Shown here: positions 22,188 to 30,401 of the stretch, piece after piece
How the letters are laid out: each line of letters starts with the position of its first letter
Position numbering within the stretch: position 1 is the stretch's first letter
NCBI GenBank assembly: GCA_027065695.1
Contig: JAMONP010000041.1
Coordinates: 1 to 38,370, forward strand
DNA length: 38,370 nt
DNA from: Desulfuromonadales bacterium
Lineage (GTDB): Bacteria; Desulfobacterota; Desulfuromonadia; Desulfuromonadales; BM103
Reading direction: 5' to 3'
The notes under the pieces: generated by a model
The model's input: the letters and a program-made list of their open reading frames with translations, nothing else
What the model was told of the DNA's origin: nothing
Database searches by the model: none
Program-made: the position numbers and the translations under genes

Positions 22188-23669
22188 CTACCCACCTTCC
22201 TCCCACCTAAGTTTGGGCTTGCGTGCCGCAGTGGTCTCATCAAGCCTTCTGACTTTGGAACGAATCGGAGCCTGATGCAGCAGATCAGGGTTGTCGCGGG
22301 CCTCACCGGCGATGGAGATCATAGCATCACAGAATTCATCTAGGATTTCCCTACTCTCGGTCTCGGTCGGTTCAATCATGATCGCCCCTTTGACCACCAG
22401 AGGGAAATAGATGGTCGGCGGGTGGTAACCATAATCGATCAGACGCTTGGCCACATCCAGGGTATGACAGCTACCTTCCAGGTCCTTATCGGAAAAGATG
22501 ACTTCATGCAGTGAGCGGCTCTTGTACGGTAGATCATAGACACCTTCCAGCCTTGCCCGCACATAGTTGGCGTTAAGCACAGCCATCTCGCTGGCATACT
22601 TCAAGCCTTCAGGACCCATGCTGCGGATATAAGCATAGGCGCGCACCATGATACCGACATTGCCATGGAAAGCCATCATGCGACCGATTGAATCTGCATT
22701 GGCTGATTCAAGGCGATAACTCTCTTTATCACAATCTACACCGAGGCCATCACACTCTACACCCGGGCCAGGCAGATAGGGGATCAACTCTTCGGTGACA
22801 CCCACCGGCCCGGACCCCGGGCCGCCGCCACCATGCGGCGTGGAGAAGGTCTTGTGCAGATTGAAGTGCATCACGTCGATACCCATGTCTCCGGGACGGG
22901 CAATTCCCATCAAAGCATTGAGATTGGCACCATCGCAATAGACCATGCCGCCACGTTCGTGAACCAGCTTACAGATTGCTTCGATGTTAGACTCGAACAG
23001 ACCGAGGGTATTCGGATTAGTCACCATCAGCGCGGCCACATCATCATTCATGTGTGCCTCAACCTCTTCCAGGGTCAGAATCCCTTCGGAAGCGATCGGC
23101 ATCACATCGTAACCGGTCAAGGACGCTGTCGCCGGATTAGTGCCATGCGCCGTATCAGGAATCAATACCTTGGTGCGCTTGCTACCGCGAGCTTCGTGCC
23201 AGGCACGAATCACCAGCATACCCGCCAATTCACCCTGGGCTCCGGCGGCCGGTTGCAAAGTCACTCTGGCAAATCCGGAGATTTCTGCCAGTGCACTCTG
23301 CAATCGGTACATCAGCTCAAGGATGCCTTGAGACAGATGCGACGGCGTCGCCGGATGAATACCGGCCAGGCCCGGAATACGAGCGGCCGCCTCATTCACT
23401 TTGGGGTTGTACTTCATGGTACAGCTGCCCAGGGGATAAAAACCGGAATCAACCCCGTAGTTCCAGGTCGACAGCCGGGTAAAATGACGCACGACATCGA
23501 CTTCGGAGAGTTCAGGGAAACCATTGATTTCTTGCCGGCAGAGTTCAGCTGGAAGTTCTGCCGATGGCACATCAAGTTTTGGCAGGCTGTAGCCTTTGCG
23601 CCCCGGATCGGAATGTTCAAAGAGCAGTTTTTCGTTGAGGACAAGTCCGCTGGTACCAACGATCGTCAT
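22188..23669 (-). CDS. gcvPB: Glycine dehydrogenase (decarboxylating), subunit 2
   Basis: This 493-residue subunit is the catalytic half of the two-subunit P-protein. It decarboxylates glycine (or works in reverse) and transfers the aminomethyl group to the lipoyl arm of GcvH. The PLP lysine is Lys273 in 'FNLHKTFSTPHGGGGPG', and other active-site stretches are 'LIPDTAHGTNPATASLTGY', 'GGMVYCDGANLNALMG' and 'PLGSCTMKYNPK'. The start overlaps the gcvPA stop (ATGA). It is the last gene of the gcvT-gcvH-gcvPA-gcvPB row. Confidence 0.97.
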   Translation of the reverse strand: MTIVGTSGLVLNEKLLFEHSDPGRKGYSLPKLDVPSAELPAELCRQEINGFPELSEVDVVRHFTRLSTWNYGVDSGFYPLGSCTMKYNPKVNEAAARIPGLAGIHPATPSHLSQGILELMYRLQSALAEISGFARVTLQPAAGAQGELAGMLVIRAWHEARGSKRTKVLIPDTAHGTNPATASLTGYDVMPIASEGILTLEEVEAHMNDDVAALMVTNPNTLGLFESNIEAICKLVHERGGMVYCDGANLNALMGIARPGDMGIDVMHFNLHKTFSTPHGGGGPGSGPVGVTEELIPYLPGPGVECDGLGVDCDKESYRLESANADSIGRMMAFHGNVGIMVRAYAYIRSMGPEGLKYASEMAVLNANYVRARLEGVYDLPYKSRSLHEVIFSDKDLEGSCHTLDVAKRLIDYGYHPPTIYFPLVVKGAIMIEPTETESREILDEFCDAMISIAGEARDNPDLLHQAPIRSKVRRLDETTAARKPKLRWEEGG

Positions 23670-25015
23670 GCCGCACCTCCCTGCAGTGCTGCAACCAACG
23701 CGTCAATTTCTTCGCGCTGGTTCTGCTCTGTCACGCAAACCAGGAAACAATCTTTCAACTCCGGGTAATCTTCGCCAAGAGGAATTCCGGCCAGAATACC
23801 AACCTTTTCGAGGCTGGTGAGGACTTCTGCGACTGGCGCTTCGGAACGCACGACAAACTCGTTGAAGGCAGGTCCGTTGAACACCAGGCTGAAACCCTTG
23901 ACAGCAGACAGCTGCTGGCGGGCATAAGCAGCCTTGGCAAGGTTCTGTTCGGCCATTTCGCGCAAACCCTGTTTGCCAAGGAGACTCATGAAGATAGTCG
24001 CCATCAAGGCACACAGACCCTGATTGGAGCAGATATTCGAAGTCGCTTTTTCTCGTCGGATATGCTGCTCACGCGTCGCCAGGGTCAAGACAAAGCCACG
24101 CTGACCTTCCAGATCAGTGGTTTCACCAACCAGACGCCCCGGCATACCGCGCACATCTTTCTGTCTCACGGCAAAAAACCCAACATAGGGGCCACCAAAA
24201 GCAAGCGGCAGGCCGAAACTCTGGGCATCACCGACAACGATATCAGCACCGAGTTCACCTGGCGATTTGAGCAGCCCGAGAGCGACCGGTTCGGCAACCG
24301 CAGTAACAAGTCGGGCTCCAGCCCCATGCACCTGCTCAGCCAAAGCAGCAACATCCTCGATGACACCAAAATAATTCGGGTAACCGGCCACTACTGCAGC
24401 AGTGGAATCATCCAGCTTGGCCTTCAAGTCGTCAAGATCGGTGCGGCCATCATCAGCGACAGCAACGTCGACCAATTCCAGATTGAGATAACGGCAGTAG
24501 GTTGCCACGACTGCCCGATAGCGCGGGTTGATGGCACGCGACAACAGCACCCGCTTACGGCGAGTCAGACGCATAGCCATCAGCACCGCTTCAGCACAGG
24601 CCGAAGCACCATCGTACATAGATGCATTGGCTGCAGCCATGCCGGTCAACTGACAGATCAACGATTGAAATTCAAAGACCGCCTGTAAAGTCCCCTGGCT
24701 GATTTCCGGCTGGTAAGGCGTGTAGGCCGTATAGAATTCACTGCGCGAGATCAGCTGATCGATCACCGTAGGAATAAAGTGGTGATAAGCCCCGCCACCG
24801 AGGAAACTTTTGTGGGTTTCCGGGGTCGCATTCTTTGCAGCAAGAGCCTTGAATTCTCGAAGCAGTTCGGTCTCGCTGGCCAACTCCTGCAGATCAAGAG
24901 GACGTTTGAGTCTTACAGATTCCGGCACCTCGACAAAGAGGTCCTTCAGAGTTGCAACCCCAACCCGTTCCAGCATCTGGGTCACGTCCCCGGCAGTATG
25001 CGGGATATAACGCAT
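23666..25015 (-). CDS. gcvPA: Glycine dehydrogenase (decarboxylating), subunit 1
   Basis: This 449-residue protein is the non-PLP-lysine half of the two-subunit glycine decarboxylase found in many anaerobes and Gram-positives. Family stretches include the N-terminal 'MRYIPHTAGDVTQMLE', 'LGGGAYHHFIPTVIDQL', 'YTAYTPYQPEISQGTLQ', 'ASMYDGASACAEAVLMA' and 'VGDAQSFGLPLAFGGPYVGF'. It starts four bases after the gcvH stop, with GAGGAGAGC just upstream inside gcvH, so translation is coupled. Confidence 0.97.
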   Translation of the reverse strand: MRYIPHTAGDVTQMLERVGVATLKDLFVEVPESVRLKRPLDLQELASETELLREFKALAAKNATPETHKSFLGGGAYHHFIPTVIDQLISRSEFYTAYTPYQPEISQGTLQAVFEFQSLICQLTGMAAANASMYDGASACAEAVLMAMRLTRRKRVLLSRAINPRYRAVVATYCRYLNLELVDVAVADDGRTDLDDLKAKLDDSTAAVVAGYPNYFGVIEDVAALAEQVHGAGARLVTAVAEPVALGLLKSPGELGADIVVGDAQSFGLPLAFGGPYVGFFAVRQKDVRGMPGRLVGETTDLEGQRGFVLTLATREQHIRREKATSNICSNQGLCALMATIFMSLLGKQGLREMAEQNLAKAAYARQQLSAVKGFSLVFNGPAFNEFVVRSEAPVAEVLTSLEKVGILAGIPLGEDYPELKDCFLVCVTEQNQREEIDALVAALQGGAA

Positions 25016-25019
25016 TTTC

Positions 25020-25406
25020 TCAGCTCTCCTCTGCGATCAGGGCCTGGTATGCTTCAGCATCCATCAAATTATCAGCAGCACTGGCATCAATCATGCGGAT
25101 TTTAATCATCCAGCCATCTTCATAAGGAGAGGTGTTGATAATCTCGGGGGCATCAACAAGTTCATCATTAATTTCTTCGACCGTGCCGGCGATCGGTGCA
25201 TAGATATCGGAGACAGCTTTCACCGACTCCACCACACCAAAAGCCTTGCCAGCTTCCAGAACCACGCCGACTTCGGGAAGTTCGACGAAGACCACATCAC
25301 CCAATGCATCCTGAGCAAAATCGCTGATACCAATTACGGCCAGACCTTCTTCAACCATGACCCATTCATGATCCTCTGTGTACTTGAATTCTTCTGGAAA
25401 TTCCAT
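25020..25406 (-). CDS. gcvH: Glycine cleavage system H protein
   Basis: This 128-residue carrier bears the lipoyl arm that moves the aminomethyl intermediate between GcvP and GcvT. The lipoylated lysine is Lys63 in 'GVVESVKAVSDIYAP', and the N-terminal 'YTEDHEWV' is typical. ATG 25406 is chosen because GGAGGT lies four bases upstream; a longer in-frame start at 25445 would add 13 residues with no homology. A 139-base gap separates it from gcvT, unlike the tight spacing of the other gcv genes, and holds a hairpin (CCCCGA pairing with TCGGGG near 25446-25467) whose role is unclear. Confidence 0.96.
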   Translation of the reverse strand: MEFPEEFKYTEDHEWVMVEEGLAVIGISDFAQDALGDVVFVELPEVGVVLEAGKAFGVVESVKAVSDIYAPIAGTVEEINDELVDAPEIINTSPYEDGWMIKIRMIDASAADNLMDAEAYQALIAEES

Positions 25407-25545
25407 GCTGACCTCCATCTGGATGTTGGTAAAAAAGTATGTCATCCCCGAATGATTTTATCGGGGGCCCACAGTATTAAAGTCTGGATTACCGATTACA
25501 CTTTGGGAAATGGCTACCTATATTAAACTACTGAATAGCTTATAT

Positions 25546-26634
25546 TTATTTCACAAAAGGCGGACGCGCCACCTTAACTTGCATGCGACGGTTGCGAATG
25601 GCAACCTCCAGCTCGGTATCGGCTTTAGCCACATCAGGGTCCACTAACGCCAGGGCAATGCCGATCTTGAGGGTGGGCGACATGGTGCCGCTGGTCACAA
25701 CGCCGACTTCACGGTCGCCGACATAAACCGAATATTCCTCCCTTGGAATTCCTCGCTCCTGCATGATGAGACCAACCCGCCGACGCGGTACGCCCTCAGC
25801 TTTTTGTGCCACCAGGGCAGTTTTGCCGACAAAATCATCCTTGTCAAGCTTGGTAATCCAGGCCAACCCGGCCTCCAGCGGCGATATCTGCCGGGACAAC
25901 TCGTGGCCATACAGAGCGTAGCCTTTTTCAAGGCGCAGAGTATCGCGCGCGCCCAGACCGATTGGCAGCAGACCATGTGGGCCTCCGATCGTCATCAGTT
26001 GCTGCCAGACTTCAACCGCTGATGAGGACGGCAGGTAGAGTTCAAAACCATCTTCACCTGTGTAACCGGTGCGCGAAATAATCATCTTCACACCGGCAAC
26101 CTCACCTTCGCAGAAATGATAGTAAACGAGATCCGCCAGAGGGATAGCCGTAAGGGCAGAAAGGATCTCCTCCGCTTTCGGCCCCTGCAGAGCAATCTGA
26201 GCGAATTCCTCGCTGCGGTTATTCAGGGTGACATCTGCCAGCGCCGATTCGGCCAGAACCTGCTGCATCCAGACAAAATCCTTGTCTGTGTTAGACGCGT
26301 TGACACAGAAGAGGAAATGCGACTCGTTAAACCGGTACAAGGTCACATCATCAACTATACCACCCTCCGGGTAGCACATGGCCGAGTACTGGACCTGGCC
26401 GTCAACCAGTGTGGAAGCATCGTTGATGGTCAGTTGCTGGATGAATGCCAGGGCATTCGGGCCTGTCACTTCGACTTCACCCATATGAGAGACATCGAAG
26501 AGACCTGCCGCCTGTCGCACAGCCAGGTGTTCGTCAATAACACCGGAGTACTGAACCGGCATATCCCAGCCGCCGAAATCAACCATCCGCGCGCCGAGCT
26601 CGCGGTGGACCTGGTTCAAAGGGGTTGTTTTCAC
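25546..26634 (-). CDS. gcvT: Aminomethyltransferase (glycine cleavage T protein)
   Basis: This 362-residue protein moves the one-carbon unit from the lipoyl arm of GcvH to tetrahydrofolate, giving methylene-THF and ammonia, or the reverse. Visible family stretches are 'MVDFGGWDMPVQYSGVIDEH', 'AGLFDVSHMGEVEVTGP', 'ISRTGYTGEDGFELYLP', 'GARDTLRLEKGYALYGHE' and the C-terminal 'GTMSPTLKIGIALALV'. GTG 26634 is preferred because AGGAGGT lies four bases upstream; the frame extends eight codons further to an ATG that has no such site. The metF stop is 24 bases before this start, so the two are co-transcribed. Confidence 0.96.
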   Translation of the reverse strand: MKTTPLNQVHRELGARMVDFGGWDMPVQYSGVIDEHLAVRQAAGLFDVSHMGEVEVTGPNALAFIQQLTINDASTLVDGQVQYSAMCYPEGGIVDDVTLYRFNESHFLFCVNASNTDKDFVWMQQVLAESALADVTLNNRSEEFAQIALQGPKAEEILSALTAIPLADLVYYHFCEGEVAGVKMIISRTGYTGEDGFELYLPSSSAVEVWQQLMTIGGPHGLLPIGLGARDTLRLEKGYALYGHELSRQISPLEAGLAWITKLDKDDFVGKTALVAQKAEGVPRRRVGLIMQERGIPREEYSVYVGDREVGVVTSGTMSPTLKIGIALALVDPDVAKADTELEVAIRNRRMQVKVARPPFVK

Positions 26635-26658
26635 AAGGACCTCCTGTTTGCAAAGCAA

Positions 26659-27513
26659 TTATTCGAGAATCGCAGGGATCTTATCCTCGTGTCCGAGCGT
26701 CATCAAATGCACACCCTGGCAAAGGTCCCTCGCCCAACTGACTGTTTCACGAGCGATTGCAATGCCCGCAGCCATAGGATCTCTGGCACGATCAAACCGC
26801 TCAAGCAAAGATTCCGGAACCTGCACACCAGGAATATTATCATTGAGGAACCGGGCCATTTTGCCACTGCGAATCAACAACACGCCAGCGATAACCGGCA
26901 CATTTAAAGGTGCCATAGCCGCCATGAAACGCTCTAGCGAGTCACGTTCAAAGATCGACTGAGTCTGAAAAAAACGTGCACCGCTATCGACTTTCTTCGC
27001 CACTTTCTGAAATATCAGTTCAAAAGGCTCAGCCGCCGGGTTGACCGCTGCACCGGGGAAAAAGCTCGGCACACCATTGAGAGGTTTACCCACCATATCA
27101 AACCCCGCCATCAAACCAGCCGTCATATCAAGCAACTGCACCGAATCAAGATCAAAGACCGGCCGGGCATCAGGATGATCACCAAATTTACTGTGATCAC
27201 CAGAGAGCAGCAGCAGGTTCTCAATACCAAAGGCAGCTGCACCGAGCAAATCAGACTGCAAAGCCATGCGATTACGATCGCGACAGGTCAGTTGCAGAAT
27301 TGTTTCCGTGCCTGCCTGCTGCAACTGTGCCGCTAAAGCCAACGGCGACAAGCGCATGTTGGCACCCTGATTATCAGTGACATTAACGGCAGTGATGCCC
27401 GCAAACTTTTTGACATCGGCCAATGCCGGAGCCAGATTGGTTCCTTTGGGCGGCGCGATTTCAGCCGTCACTACGAACTGGCCGGCAGCCAACTGATCAG
27501 ACAAGTAAGACAT
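26659..27513 (-). CDS. metF: Methylenetetrahydrofolate reductase
   Basis: This protein of about 284 residues is a TIM-barrel flavoenzyme that interconverts 5,10-methylene-THF and 5-methyl-THF. Family stretches are 'FVVTAEIAPPKGTNL', 'AVNVTDNQGANMRLSP', 'TILQLTCRDRNRMALQSDL', 'LLLLSGDHSKFGDHP' and 'ARFFQTQSIFERDSLERF'. ATG 27513 is four bases after the metV stop; GTG 27528, with AAGGAA upstream, would add five residues and overlap metV. The adjacent MetV-like gene suggests the MetF-MetV complex known from acetogens, in which MetF uses an iron-sulfur partner in place of, or in addition to, direct NAD(P)H reduction. Confidence 0.94.
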   Translation of the reverse strand: MSYLSDQLAAGQFVVTAEIAPPKGTNLAPALADVKKFAGITAVNVTDNQGANMRLSPLALAAQLQQAGTETILQLTCRDRNRMALQSDLLGAAAFGIENLLLLSGDHSKFGDHPDARPVFDLDSVQLLDMTAGLMAGFDMVGKPLNGVPSFFPGAAVNPAAEPFELIFQKVAKKVDSGARFFQTQSIFERDSLERFMAAMAPLNVPVIAGVLLIRSGKMARFLNDNIPGVQVPESLLERFDRARDPMAAGIAIARETVSWARDLCQGVHLMTLGHEDKIPAILE

Positions 27514-27517
27514 AAAC

Positions 27518-28174
27518 TCAGCGCCCACCGTTCCTTAAGCTATGGCGACCGGGTTTACGACGACGGCTCCAGTTTTTCGGTGGCACACGACGCGCGAAAA
27601 CACCCGGACGGTTCTGATTCTGCAAGCGCTCATAGATCAGGCACCAGGCACATTCGATTTCCGCATCGATTTCGCAGTGACCATCCTCCATGCCCCCACA
27701 AGGTCCATTGAGCAAACCTTTGGCACAGGTGGTCACTGGACAGATCCCGGCTGTTTCGTTGAGGATACAGTCACCACAGAGTGAGCACATCTCTTCATAT
27801 TGCCCGAAGCGACGCACATTGCCGAGAAACGTGGAGTTCAAGCCGCCAACGACACGTTTTTCAATATTGGTAGAAATCGACTGAATTCCAGAACCGCAGG
27901 CAAGCACCACGACTGCATCGGCCTCCGCCACCGCATTCTTGTGATGGCGCAGATCACGGGCCGCTCGCATGATATGGCAGGCTTCGTCAATCACCGCGCT
28001 ACCGGTGACATCCTTATCCTGTTCCACCAACCATTCCTGAAATTTAAAAATCTCCTCCTCACCACCGGACTTGCAGACCGTGGCGCAGGCCGCACAGCCA
28101 ACCAGGAAAAGCTTGTCGAATTCAGACAAGGCCTGTTGGAGTTCTTCGAGAGGTTTCAGTTCGCTGATAATCAT
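27518..28174 (-). CDS. metV: MetV-like methylenetetrahydrofolate reductase C-terminal/zinc-binding protein
   Basis: This 218-residue protein has the MTHFR_C (MetV) layout. An N-terminal flavodoxin-like part has 'LFLVGCAACATVCKSGGE' and 'AVVVLACGSGIQ'. A Cys-rich C-terminal half carries 'CSLCGDCILNETAGICPVTT', 'CAKGLLNGPCGGMEDGHCEI' and 'IECAWCLIYERL'. MetV binds MetF in acetogens and is needed for its activity. The C-terminal ~25 residues are basic ('PPKNWSRRRKPGRHSL') and look like an unusual tail. The start ATG has no recognisable Shine-Dalgarno. It begins downstream of a REP-like element and the folD terminator, so it probably opens its own transcript (metV-metF-gcvT). Confidence 0.9.
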   Translation of the reverse strand: MIISELKPLEELQQALSEFDKLFLVGCAACATVCKSGGEEEIFKFQEWLVEQDKDVTGSAVIDEACHIMRAARDLRHHKNAVAEADAVVVLACGSGIQSISTNIEKRVVGGLNSTFLGNVRRFGQYEEMCSLCGDCILNETAGICPVTTCAKGLLNGPCGGMEDGHCEIDAEIECAWCLIYERLQNQNRPGVFARRVPPKNWSRRRKPGRHSLRNGGR

Positions 28175-28220
28175 GAAAACCAGGTTCTAGGTTCTTGCAA
28201 AACTTCGTAAAGTCCAATTA

Positions 28221-28302
28221 TCGTCATTCCCGCGAAGGCGGGAATCCAGGGGGTTGCTGGGGTTGTCAAAAATATGGCTCCCCGCATTCGCGAGGATGAC
28301 GA
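28221..28302. repeat. REP/MITE-like palindromic element
   Basis: This 82 bp element has imperfect terminal inverted repeats (TCGTCATTCCCGCG at the left against TCGTCATCCTCGCG read inward from the right). An internal hairpin (TTCCCGCGAAGGCGGGAA) lies next to the left end. The sequence CGTCATTCCCGCGAA is familiar as a dispersed intergenic repeat in many proteobacteria. It lies between folD and metV, downstream of the folD terminator. Confidence 0.8.
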
Positions 28303-28325
28303 CTTCTGTAAGAGGCTCAGTTTAT

Positions 28326-28365
28326 AAAAGCAAAACGGCCCGGAGTGATTACACACCTCGGGCCG
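28326..28365 (-). terminator. Intrinsic terminator of folD
   Basis: On the minus strand, CGGCCCG ... CGGGCCG (7 bp GC-rich stem, 28336-28365) is followed by TTTTGCTTTT. It is 11 bases past the folD stop and separates folD from the metV-metF-gcv transcript. Confidence 0.75.
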
Positions 28366-28376
28366 ATTGATATCCG

Positions 28377-29228
28377 TTACTGTCCAGCGCGGCGCTTGGC
28401 ACCTTCTACGGTATTGTAAAGCAGCATGGTGATGGTCATGGGGCCAACGCCGCCGGGGACCGGGGTGATAGCACTGGCGCGAGCTTTGGCTGCTTCGAAT
28501 TCGACATCACCGACCAGCTTCTTTTCACCAACGCGGTTGACACCGACATCAATGACAACAGCACCTTCCTTGATCCACGCCCCCTTGATCATCTCGGGGC
28601 GACCGACTGCGGCAATAACCACGTCAGCCTGGGCAACTTTACCGGGGAGATCGCGGGTGCGGGAGTGACAGAGTGTCACCGTAGCGTGTTGGGCAAGACA
28701 CATCAGCGCCACAGGCTTGCCGACAATATTGGAGCGCCCGACCACGACGACTTCTTTACCCTTGAGGTCAACACCGGTATATTCCAGCATCTTCATGATA
28801 CCGTAAGGTGTACATGGCTGGTAAAGCGGGTTGCCAGTCATCAAGCGACCTACGTTATAAGGATGGAAACCATCGGCATCCTTGGTCGGAGCAATGGCTT
28901 CCAGAATCTTGCTCTCATCAATATGGTCGGGCAACGGCAACTGCACCAGGATACCGTCGATACGCTGATCATTGTTCAGCTCTTCTATCAAAGCAAGCAG
29001 TTGTGCCTCAGTCGTATCAGTAGAGAGTTTGTGCTCATCTGAAAAGATCCCGGCTTTCTCGCAAGCCTTCTCTTTCATCGTCACATAAACCCGACTGGCC
29101 GGATCATCACCCACCAGCACCACTGCTAAACCAGGGGTAACCCCCTGCTCTTCCAGCGCCACCACATCAGCAGCAATCTTTTCACGAATATCTGCGGCAA
29201 TCGCCTTGCCATCAATGATCTTATCCAC
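28377..29228 (-). CDS. folD: Bifunctional methylenetetrahydrofolate dehydrogenase/methenyltetrahydrofolate cyclohydrolase
   Basis: This 283-residue protein interconverts 10-formyl-, methenyl- and methylene-THF. Signatures visible are '[20 protein letters not shown]' with the active-site Lys of '[10 protein letters not shown]', '[13 protein letters not shown]', '[13 protein letters not shown]', '[16 protein letters not shown]' and '[15 protein letters not shown]'. GTG 29228 is chosen because GGGAGGT lies 7 bases upstream and FolD homologues start near 'KIIDGKAIA'; the in-frame extension to 29309 runs into the dispersed repeat and is not coding. It supplies methylene-THF for metF and the glycine cleavage system next door. 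Confidence 0.96.
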   Translation of the reverse strand: MDKIIDGKAIAADIREKIAADVVALEEQGVTPGLAVVLVGDDPASRVYVTMKEKACEKAGIFSDEHKLSTDTTEAQLLALIEELNNDQRIDGILVQLPLPDHIDESKILEAIAPTKDADGFHPYNVGRLMTGNPLYQPCTPYGIMKMLEYTGVDLKGKEVVVVGRSNIVGKPVALMCLAQHATVTLCHSRTRDLPGKVAQADVVIAAVGRPEMIKGAWIKEGAVVIDVGVNRVGEKKLVGDVEFEAAKARASAITPVPGGVGPMTITMLLYNTVEGAKRRAGQ

Positions 29229-29243
29229 GTAGTAAACCTCCCT

Positions 29244-29407
29244 AGCAGCCTGTCGGACCATCAGGGCTGAAGCGAAAACTTGAATGTTTGAGACCAGATT
29301 TTGGCTCATCCAAGAGCAATAGCCGTAGCTACTAGTCGATAAGGAGCTGAGATATGGGCCAAACAGGCGAATTTGCAGCCAGCTAACTGATTGTTCGACA
29401 GGCTGCC
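29244..29407. repeat. Dispersed intergenic repeat, copy B (with intact inverted ends)
   Basis: This copy has a clear terminal inverted repeat: AGCAGCCTGTCGGAC at the left and, read inward from the right, GGCAGCCTGTCGAAC. Its interior aligns with 20950-21105. It abuts the folD start region. There is no transposase frame inside, so it resembles a non-autonomous MITE or a structured intergenic element. Confidence 0.75.
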
Positions 29408-29482
29408 AGAATGAAGTATGACTATACGCAACGAGGGAGGGATTGTAAAGATGTGAGGAGGGATAAAAATGAGCTTACAACC

Positions 29483-30211
29483 TTAATTATTCAAAAACCG
29501 CTTTCTCAAATAAACAACAATTTGATTAACCGCCTCATCCGTAGAAATATCATCCACAGCGATGATAATCTCCGGGTTCTCCGGAACATCATAAGCCACA
29601 TCCACCCCGGGGAAATTCTGATACTCGCCGCTATGAGCCTTGGCATAGTGGCCCTTTTCGTCTCGTTTCTCACAAGCATCAACAGTGGTCTTCATGTAGA
29701 TCTCAACGAAGTTGTTCGCGACGCCACGGACAAAATAGCGGCTCTTTGCGTATGGAGAGACAAACGAAGCCACAACGATCACACCATTCTTTTCCAGCAT
29801 GGCACAGAGGTGCCCGGCACGCTTAACATGGCGATTAACCTCTTCCGGGGAAAAACCCGTCTCAGGAAAGAGCGGGCGGACATCAAGGCTATCGAGACGT
29901 TCCACTTTTAGCTTGTCATCTTTCAGTTGTTGGTGGACACGGTTTGCCAGCTCTTTCTTGCCCGATGCCGGCAGCCCCGTGAACCAGACCACAAACGCAG
30001 GTATCTCCTTCTTGCCGTAACTGATCCGCTGCCAGAGACGCTCATGAAAGAAGTAGAGCGCCATTTTGGCGAAAACTTCCAGAAGTCCGATCGTGACCGC
30101 CAGAGCAAACTGGCCGGTAAAAATAAAGACCAGCGCCGCCGTCGTCATTGTAGCCCATGTGCGCCAAGAGATAGCTTTTAGAATGGAACGTTTTTTGGTT
30201 TCGTATTGCAT
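29483..30211 (-). CDS. DUF2061 membrane domain fused to an adenylylsulfate-kinase-like domain
   Basis: This 242-residue protein joins a DUF2061 domain (residues 1-65, two membrane-associating helices around 'TWATMTTAALVFIFTGQFAL' and 'VFAKMALYFFHERLW') to a CysC-like kinase domain (73-242). The kinase domain keeps 'WFTGLPASGK', 'VASFVSPYAKSR', 'CEKRDEKGHYAKAHSGE' and 'YDVPENPEI'. APS kinases phosphorylate adenylylsulfate to PAPS. Two departures stand out: after Walker A lysine (Lys85) there is Lys86 instead of Ser/Thr, and the usual 'DGDNVR' reads 'DSLDVR'. Activity on APS is therefore uncertain; another substrate or loss of activity is possible. The start lies about 31 bases downstream of the 3' end of a group II intron. 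Confidence 0.85.
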   Translation of the reverse strand: MQYETKKRSILKAISWRTWATMTTAALVFIFTGQFALAVTIGLLEVFAKMALYFFHERLWQRISYGKKEIPAFVVWFTGLPASGKKELANRVHQQLKDDKLKVERLDSLDVRPLFPETGFSPEEVNRHVKRAGHLCAMLEKNGVIVVASFVSPYAKSRYFVRGVANNFVEIYMKTTVDACEKRDEKGHYAKAHSGEYQNFPGVDVAYDVPENPEIIIAVDDISTDEAVNQIVVYLRKRFLNN

Positions 30212-30358
30212 GAGAACCTAAGGAGACGGGGTCAGAGACGGGTAGAGTAGAGAGCAGGTCTCGGCAGTTTTAGGTTTGGCTTGTCTGTTTCCGTCACTTT
30301 CGTTTGACGGTGCCTAAATAGCCTTACCATGACTTCTTTGACCAGCCCTCCCTCATCA

Positions 30359-30389
30359 AACCGTGCGTGCGGTTTTCCCGCACACGGCT
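30359..30389 (-). ncRNA. Group II intron domain V
   Basis: On the minus strand this 31-nt hairpin starts AGCCGTGTGCGG and ends CCGCACGCACGGTT, with an A-rich terminal loop. AGC at the base matches the catalytic triad position of domain V. It is about 13 bases beyond the reverse transcriptase stop codon and about 115 bases before the proposed intron 3' end, leaving room for an enlarged domain VI. Confidence 0.85.
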
Positions 30390-30401
30390 TTCCGATGTCC
30401 T

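Noticed and set aside
22833-23768. 311-residue plus-strand frame opposite gcvPB
   Set aside because: It is a shadow of the conserved gcvPB coding sequence; no start signal and no domain.
25446-25545. Glycine riboswitch upstream of gcvH
   Set aside because: The gap has one hairpin but I see none of the conserved glycine-aptamer core, and gcvT lies upstream in the same direction.
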